Shown here: positions 57,627 through 64,000 of the stretch, in pieces
Layout of the letters: every line of letters begins with the position of its first letter
Position numbering within the stretch: the stretch's first letter is position 1
NCBI GenBank assembly: GCA_015179025.1
Contig: WHUX01000104.1
Span: forward strand, 123,377 to 187,376
Direction: 5' to 3'
Length of the DNA stretch: 64,000 bases
Origin: Terfezia claveryi
Taxonomy: Eukaryota; Ascomycota; Pezizomycetes; Pezizales; Pezizaceae
Position numbers and translations under genes: made by a program
Notes under the pieces: model-generated
What the model was told of the DNA's origin: nothing
Seen by the model: only the letters and a program-made list of their open reading frames with translations
Databases searched by the model: none

Positions 57627-58786
57627 ATGTCCGGAACCCCACCACCCGCCATCAGGTTCCAGACCTGGAGAAGTTCCCCTATACTCTCAGGCCCAAACGA
57701 ATTGAGTGCCTATCGTCGAGAAATCATTGACATCTTCGAGGCCATGGATGCTATCGGGGCCGAACTCGGCAACAGCCTGGCCATGGCTAAATGAAAGCTG
57801 AGATCCGCCGACAAAGAGATCACGGTCCTCCAGACGGATCTTGACCATGTGAACCTTGCTCTAGCCAACGAACTGACTATGGTCCAAAACCTCACCCGTG
57901 CTCTAGGGAACCTTGCAATACCAACAGTAGCCAGTAGCAACAAGACCGAAAGCATTTCAACACCCCCAAGTTCAATGGGGACCGGGCTCGTCTACGAGCC
58001 TGGAAGAATGCAGTCAATCTCAAGCTCAACGGGGATTCTGCCAAGTTCCCGTCAGAACAATATCGACTGGCATACATTTTCGCCTTGCTGGAGGGGAAAG
58101 CTTGTGACCAAATCCAGCCATACATCCTTGAAACCGGGATCAAGCTCAACAATATCTCGGCCCTTTTCACAATCCTGGATAGGGCATTCGGAGATCCTGA
58201 TGTAGTGGGGATGGCCAGTCGAGCGCTCCGGGCACTGAGACAGCACAACTCAGAGCTGTCTACTTACGTTGCAGAGTTCTCGAGGCTGGCCGTAGAGGTA
58301 AGGTGGAACAACCAAGCTAAGTTCGAGCAATTCCAGGAGGGGCTCAGTGATGAGCTCCAACAAGCCATGGTTACCCTCCCTGCGGTTGATACCCTCGAGG
58401 AATTGATCGACCAGGCCTCTATGGTATAGCAACGAATGGCCAGGTTACGCTACCGACCGGCATTCCGACCAACTACCCGCCCAGCACAATAGCAGCAGCA
58501 GCAGCCAAAGCCAGCCCAATCCTCTGCAACAACCACGACCATGGCCAACAAACCAGCACATTCTTCGCTAGTGCCAGGAGGGCCTGCCCCTATGGATTTG
58601 TCCTCGGGAAGACCTCGGCTAACCCAGGAGGAAAGGAACCGCCACCGCACTAATGGGTTATGCATTGCATGTGGAAAAGGGGACTATTTCATCACGGCCT
58701 GTCCCCTTCGCAAAAACTGCTTCTTGGCCGTACATGCTATATCCGAGACCCTGGAAGAGTCTAGAAAAGTGGAGTCCCTTGCCTAG
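57627..58786 (+). pseudogene. gag: Gag of element D
   Basis: The ATG at 57627 gives MSGTPPPAIRFQTW, matching element C Gag. Breaks: TGA at 57792 (C has CGA), a frameshift near 57970, TAG at 58427 and TAG at 58489 within a Gln run. The CCHC knuckle is mutated to C-x2-C-x4-Y-x4-C because the His codon is TAT at 58685-58687. The hairpin after gag (58774-58807) is conserved but the slippery heptamer is not. Confidence 0.85.
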
Positions 58787-58821
58787 TTACTAACACTAGC
58801 AAGGGACCTATCCTGGGTCAT

Positions 58822-60924
58822 TTGTCTTTGTCGTCTTTCTCTGTTCCTGCATCTATGTCTGTTGACAAATCTCGCTTGTTTGGTGAGCATTTTGTAGTAC
58901 CAATAACTGTTAAATTCAATGGTAAAACAGTGGTAACATCAGCTCTCATAGATTGTAGTGCTTCAGGAATAGCCTTCATTGATCAGACCTTTGTCAGTAA
59001 AAATTCATACCAACAGCCAAGCTAAAGACCCCCCGCTTCTTGATGTCATTGATGGCCGACCTATCTCTTCCGGGGCTATTACCGACCTCGCATGCCTACC
59101 TAGTGCCATTGGAGACCATTCAGAAAGCCTCACCATGTTTGTAACTAAGCTCAAATACCCCATTGTCCTGGGGATCCCCTGGCTCCGAATGCATGATGTC
59201 TCCGTTAACTTTGGCTCTTACACCTTGAACTTTAATAGCGGGTATTGCGAGAAGTACTGCGGTACCCCACAGACTACCGTTAAAGGATTATGTGCCCTAC
59301 CACCCCCGATAGAGGATTCTAGCCAGGTGATGGCAGAAACCCTCCCACTAAAACCCCTCGATATAACTTCATTGGAGCAGGGGCCTTTGCTTACCTTACC
59401 AGAAGGCACAAGCTGAAAGCCCATACTCTATCAGTCTGCGAAGTTAACCTGGAAATCAATAAGCTGCGGTCCAAGGAAGAATGGAAGTCCATGGTGCTGG
59501 GTGAATACTACAAATTCATTGACTTGTTCTCTGAGAAAGCCGCGGAGAAGCTTGCCCCCCATCGACCATATGACCACACAATCCCGCTGGTAGAAGGTAA
59601 GACCCCCCCTTATGGACCTCTCTATGGGATGTCCCAGATGGAACTGGAAGCTCTAAAAAAGTATCTGGAGGAAAACCTCAACAAGAGCTTTATTCACTAC
59701 AGCTCCTCTCCAGTGGGTGCCCCGGTGCTGTTCGTGAAGAAGTCGGATGGCTCTCTTTGGTTGTGTGTTGATTATCATGGCCTGAACGAGATAACGGTCA
59801 AGAACAGATACCCCTTGCCCCTGATCCAGGAGACATTAGCTAGGCTTTCCAAGGCAAAATAGTTCACCAAATTAGATCTGAGAGGGGCATACAACTTGGT
59901 ACGAATTGCTGAGGGGGAGGAGTGGAAAACTGCCTTCCGGACGCGATATAGCCATTTTGAGTATAATGTGATATTTTTCGGCTTAACCAACGCCCCCACC
60001 TCTTTTCAGCCCTTTATCAATAACACTCTGTGGGACTTTCTGGACATATTCTGTACCGCCTACCTGGACGATATCCTCATTTACTTGGATACCCTAGCAG
60101 AATACAAGATCCACGTCTGACAAGTGCTGGAGAAGCTGGAGGAAGCTGGGTTATATCTGAAGCTGGAAAAATGCGAGTTCCATGTGCAGAAGGTCAAGTA
60201 TCTGGGGCTAATTATCACTACAGAGGGCATCCAGATGGACCCTGCGAAGGTTGCTGCAATCCAGGAGTGGGAAACTCCAGCCAACCTCAAGGATGTACAG
60301 GCTTTCCTGGGATTCGCCAACTTCTACTGCCGGTTTATCCTGGGATACTTGAAGATTATGGCACCCTTGACAGCGTTGACAAGGACAAAGGGTATGGACA
60401 AAAGCCAGCGCTTCCAGTGGGGTTTAGAAGCCCAATCTGCCTTCGAGAAGCTCAAGGAAGCCTTCTGCTCAGCCCCAATTCTAGCCCATTTTGACCCCGA
60501 TAGCGAGTGCATCGTGGAAACGGACACCTCCAACTATGTCTCCGCTGGAATCCTGTCCCAGTATGTCAATGGAGTCCTCCACCTAGTGGCCTATTTCTCC
60601 AAAAAGCACTCCCTGGCAGAGTGTAATTACAAGATCTATGATAAGGAATTAATGGCCATTGTGCGGGCTTTTGAGGAATGGAGGCCCCACCTGGAGTCAG
60701 CGAAGGGGGTTATCGAGGTCCTTTCCGACTACAAGAACCTGGAATACTTCACAACTACCAAATTGCTGAATCACCGACAGGCTAGGTGGTCGGAATTCCT
60801 GTTCCGGTTCAACTTCAAGATCAAGTACCGGCCAGGAAAGGCTGGTGGGAAACCAGACGCACTGACCAGGAGATCAGGAGATCTCCCTAAGGGGGGGAAT
60901 GAAAGGCTACAATACCAGAACTAG
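58822..60924 (+). pseudogene. pol: Protease, RT and RNase H of element D
   Basis: The protease site reads ALIDCSASGIAF, where C has DCGASG, and the frame shifts near 59020. RT carries [26 protein letters not shown] and YLDDILIY, with stops TAG at 59860 (W in C) and TGA at 60118 (R in C). RNase H ([24 protein letters not shown]) runs to a TAG at 60922 (Q in C). Every stop comparable with C is a C-to-T or G-to-A change. Confidence 0.88.
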
Positions 60925-62540
60925 GTGGTACTGAAGCCGGAAAATCTTGACCTGGCTGCCAATGTTCTGGCTGATGCGGAAGCTGAAGCTGAGGCTGATG
61001 CGGAAGCTGAAGCTGAGGCTGATGCAGAAGCTGAAGCTGAAGCTAATGTGGAAGCTGATGCGGAGACCGATGCAGGAGCCAACCTCCGACAACTGGTGAG
61101 ACAGGCCTATGAGGACGACCCCCTGGCCAAGGAAATCATCACTGCAGTAGATTCCGGCCAGCACCGCCACCCCAAGATTTCCCTGGCCGAGTGTATAGTA
61201 CAGGAGGGCCTCCTCTATCACCTTGAACGGCTCTATATACTGGAAGGAGGAGGGTTACACCTGAGGCTAATCCAGGAACACCATGATACCCTAGTGGCAG
61301 GTCACCTTGGAGTGGCTAAGACATTAGAGCTCTTGGCCAGGGAATACACCTGGATTGACCAGCGGAAGGATGTGGAGTGGTACGTATGGAACTGCCATGT
61401 TTGTAAACATGCTAAGCCCATCCGCCACGCCCCATATGGCACTCTGAAGCCCCTGGATATCCCGGATCGGCCGTGGCTGCACCTGACCATGGATTTCGTG
61501 ACGGGATTGCCGGAAGACTCGGGATTCAATGCCATCTTGATGGTGGTGGATCGGCTGACGAAGATGAGGCATGTCATACCTTGTCAGGACACCTATTCTG
61601 CTCCGGAGTTGGCCAACCTCTACCTCAACAATGTGTTCCGGTATCACGGGCTCCCCGAATCCATCGTGTCTGACTGTGGCCCTCAGTTTACCTCGGACTT
61701 TTGGAGAGCCCTCTGCGAGCTTCTGGGGATCAAAGTGCGTTTGTCAACGGCATATCACTTCCAGACAGACGGCCAATCGGAGAGGATGAATGCCATTATG
61801 GAGCAATATCTGCGGGCCTTTGTTGATTACCAGCAGGATAACTGGGTTTCGTTGCTGGCCACCTGCGAATTTGCCTCGAACAACCAGTTCTCGGAATCCT
61901 CCAAAACCTCGCCTTTCCTGGCTAACTATGGTTGGCACCCCCGGTTTGTGGAGGCCCTGGCACCCCTACAAAAAGCCCACCCCCCAGCTAAGGAGTTCGC
62001 GGTTGGAATCGCTGAACTCCACCATACCCTGAAAGCCGAGCTGGGATATGCGTAGGCTAGGCAAGCGGAGTATGCCAATGGATTACAGTTGCCAGCCCCC
62101 AGATACCAGCCAGGAGACAAGGTGTGGCTCTCTAGTCGGCACTTCCAAACAGAACGACCTTCTCGTAAACTGGATCATAAGTTCCTGGGGCCTTATGAGG
62201 TATTAGAGAATGTGGGCACTCACGCCTACCAGTTGAAGTTCCCTAAAGATATCAAATGCCACCCGGTCGTTCACGTCTCGGAGATTGAACCAGCCGCCAA
62301 CGATCCCCTCCCCGGGCAAAAGCACCCCCCACCCCCTCCCGTAGTGATTGCAGGTGAAGAGGAGTGGGAGGTTGAGGAGGTACTGGACTCCAGAAAATGC
62401 TATGGGCGAGTTCAGTATAAGGTCAAGTGGGTAGGGGACGAGGAGACTACCTGGCAACTCGCAGGGACTTGGAGAATGCACAGGATTTGGTTACCCTGTT
62501 CTACCAGCAGTACTCCAGGAAGCCTCACCCAGTCGACTGA
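60925..62540 (+). pseudogene. pol: Integrase and chromodomain of element D
   Basis: An expanded Ala/Glu/Asp linker (EAEADAEAEAEADAEAEAEA, about 60975-61075) leads to the integrase: HHDTLVAGHLG and CHVCKHAKP for zinc, D (VVDRLTKM), D (VSDCGPQFTSDFW) and E (QSERMNAIMEQY). A TAG at 62053 stands where C has CAG. The chromodomain (EWEVEEVLDSRKCYGRVQYK, then WVGDEETTWQ) loses frame near 62461 and resumes as DLENAQDLVTLFYQQYSRKP to a TGA at 62538. Confidence 0.88.
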
Positions 62541-62698
62541 GGTCGTGACTTTGCATCCTTGTTGTTATTTCTGTTCTTGTTGTTGGAGTTGGGGTTCTTA
62601 TCCTTGCTCTTATTGTTGTTGTTGTTTTCTGTATTGATTTTGCCGGTTATCGTGCCTAGGCCTCCTAGTCGCTGGAGCTCCAGCCTAAGGGGGGATAG

Positions 62699-63261
62699 TG
62701 TAACAACCGTGTGTTCAGTCACCTGCGATCGCAGGTGATGGGTCATTGCCATTGTTGTCTTTGTCATCACCTGCGATCACAGGTGATGGGTTATTGTGTT
62801 ATCGTTACCTTGCTTGGCTTCCGAGATAGGGAAGCTTATTTCCTCCATTGCCCTGACCAAGTTATGTATATATAGAGCCTGTCCCTCGTACTGTCGTTGG
62901 ATCCCCATCCAACGTCTTGTATACCCAATACAGGACCTTGCTTCCCCTAGCGCTTGTGCCCCTCCCTTGTGCACATCCTTGTCTCGAACAAACAACTCTG
63001 CAGTACAGCTGCCTCCCTTGACACACGCGGCAACTGCCTCCGCGTGTCTCGTGTCCCTTGCCCTCTGCCTCTCTCTGCCTCTTGCCTCTTGCCCTTGCCT
63101 TCATCTCAGTCTTCCTCTGGGCACACACATAGCATTCCTATGTGTGTCTTACCCTAGCCTTTCCCCCGATCACACATGTAGCGCTCCTACATGTGTGATT
63201 GCCCCTTGCCACTTCCCCGGCATACCCCTTGGTCGCCTTGTCCCCCAGAGCCCTCGTTACA
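62699..63261 (+). repeat. 3' LTR of element D
   Basis: 563 bp, the same length as the 5' copy but with about 30 differences. The palindromes are at 62719-62738 (perfect) and 62767-62786 (one change). Confidence 0.93.
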
Positions 63262-63266
63262 ATAGT

Positions 63267-63547
63267 AATGAGTCACAGGCTATAATGATAGTCAGGTGGC
63301 TATAGTAATGAGTCACATGCCTTTAAACAAAGGTCACGCAGCCATAATGAGGGTGTCCTTATATGGCAAGTGCCATGGAACTTCCCATGGCAAATTCCGT
63401 ATGCTATGGACACTTATAAAGTAATAGGAGGTAGTAGAAGGCTAGTCCTTCAACTAAGAGGCTTAGTTACATAAAATGGTAGTAATATAGAAAATACAAA
63501 AGCATATAATAAATTATATAAGCAATGAAATAACGTTCTCCATTACA
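63267..63547 (-). repeat. LTR of element E, right part
   Basis: It ends CATTACA at 63547. On the minus strand it is the start of the 3' LTR (TGTAATGGAGAACG) and is directly preceded by a purine run, GTGGGGAAG (63556-63548), the expected polypurine tract. Confidence 0.7.
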
Positions 63548-63584
63548 CTTCCCCACATAGAAGGATTTCCTATTCTTACTTCTC

Positions 63585-64000
63585 TCACTCTGCCATATTG
63601 GTTTCTATATGTCCTAAGATTTGATGCATTATTAATACATTAGCATTAACATGAATATCCTTAGTAGTGTTTCCTTGACTCATGATTCTATCTCGTTCTT
63701 GTTGGATGAGAGCTTGGGTCTCATCTCTGGTTCGTGGTCCTGGTTTTCCTTTAGTTTTTCGATGTCTCTTGAATGTATCTTCCATACTTCTGGTCGTCTA
63801 GAAGTCTTGAAGAATTCCGGTAGTAATATTCTTGGTGTTTACCCAGGAATTATATTTAGGAGAGTATCCTAGCAATTTAACCTTATATTGTCTTTCTCTG
63901 GTTCGAGGAGCTGTTCTGAATTCTAATACCTTATCAACTTCATAACGATCATCTTGAATTGGTCCTGGTTCCTGAGATTGTCTGTGAGGGAACAGGATAG
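63585..64000 (-). pseudogene. pol: C-terminal end of element E pol with chromodomain (partial)
   Basis: The minus strand enters from the right edge and reads DDRYEVDKVLEFRTAPR, then QYKVKLLGYSPKYNSWV and NITTGILQDF, a chromodomain (E-V-x-x-(I/V)-L, Y-x-V-K-W-like, x-x-W). A TAG at 63798-63800 interrupts it; the frame continues for 71 Lys/Arg-rich codons to 63585. TAG may be a mutated CAG. The rest of the element lies outside the window. Confidence 0.65.

Larger units (their letters stand above)
57028..63261 (+). mobile_element. LTR retrotransposon D (chromovirus), nested in the LTR of E
   Basis: 563-bp LTRs at 57028-57590 and 62699-63261 are flanked by ATAGT (57023-57027, 63262-63266). The polypurine tract AAGGGGGGATAG precedes the 3' LTR. 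Coding order and sequence are close to element C but on the plus strand. LTR divergence is roughly 5%, much higher than in A, B or C. Gag and pol carry at least seven stops and three frameshifts. Confidence 0.95.

Noticed and set aside
1..64000. CRISPR arrays, rRNA or tRNA genes, telomere repeats, Starship-type captain
   Set aside because: None seen by eye on either strand; without a covariance-model search I cannot exclude a tRNA.

Overview
The window is fungal nuclear DNA, most likely from a filamentous ascomycete (Pezizomycotina; I would guess Leotiomycetes, but with little confidence). The evidence is short 50-90 bp spliceosomal introns, a multidomain non-reducing polyketide synthase, a PTH11/rhodopsin-like membrane protein, a fungal-type small secreted cysteine-rich protein, and abundant Ty3/Gypsy chromoviruses carrying transition-type (RIP-like) nonsense mutations. 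I saw no rRNA or tRNA genes and no CRISPR.

Layout. 1-5.4 kb is gene-free and relic-rich: short repeated insertion footprints and a hAT-like transposase scrap. 5.5-12.1 kb holds one intact non-reducing PKS gene in five exons (SAT-KS-MAT-PT-ACP-ACP-TE, 2109 aa). 13.4-15.7 kb is an eight-exon four-helix membrane protein of unknown role. 15.7-20.3 kb is almost empty apart from a possible broken transporter start. 20.3-20.8 kb encodes a small secreted protein with ten cysteines. 21.8-43.3 kb is one 21.5-kb block made of three LTR retrotransposons nested inside each other: A contains B, and B contains C on the opposite strand. Each has a perfect 5-bp target duplication. 43.5-45.7 kb carries a frameshifted STAND/NLR-type N-terminal domain, a hairpin, and a decayed repeat-bearing coding region. 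46.7-50.2 kb holds two intact + strand genes, a charged protein of unknown function and a 2-oxoglutarate/Fe(II)-oxygenase-like protein. 51.1-52.7 kb is a PTH11-like membrane receptor gene on the minus strand. 52.7-56.8 kb is gene-free and ends in very AT-rich DNA. 56.8-64 kb is chromovirus D inserted inside the 3' LTR of another chromovirus (E), whose chromodomain end runs off the right edge.

How it fits together. The PKS is complete and every catalytic residue I checked is present, but no recognisable tailoring enzyme, regulator or transporter sits beside it. It looks like an orphan synthase on the edge of heterochromatin-like DNA. Elements B, C, D and E each show a chromodomain or chromodomain-like tail, and A shows a possible degenerate one. 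This fits targeting of such elements to existing heterochromatin and explains why they stack. The least ordinary signals are a canonical -1 frameshift cassette at the gag/pol boundary of element C and a family of roughly 11-31 bp insertions sharing one end (ending CCAACCAGACTA), several flanked by perfect 9-11 bp direct repeats.
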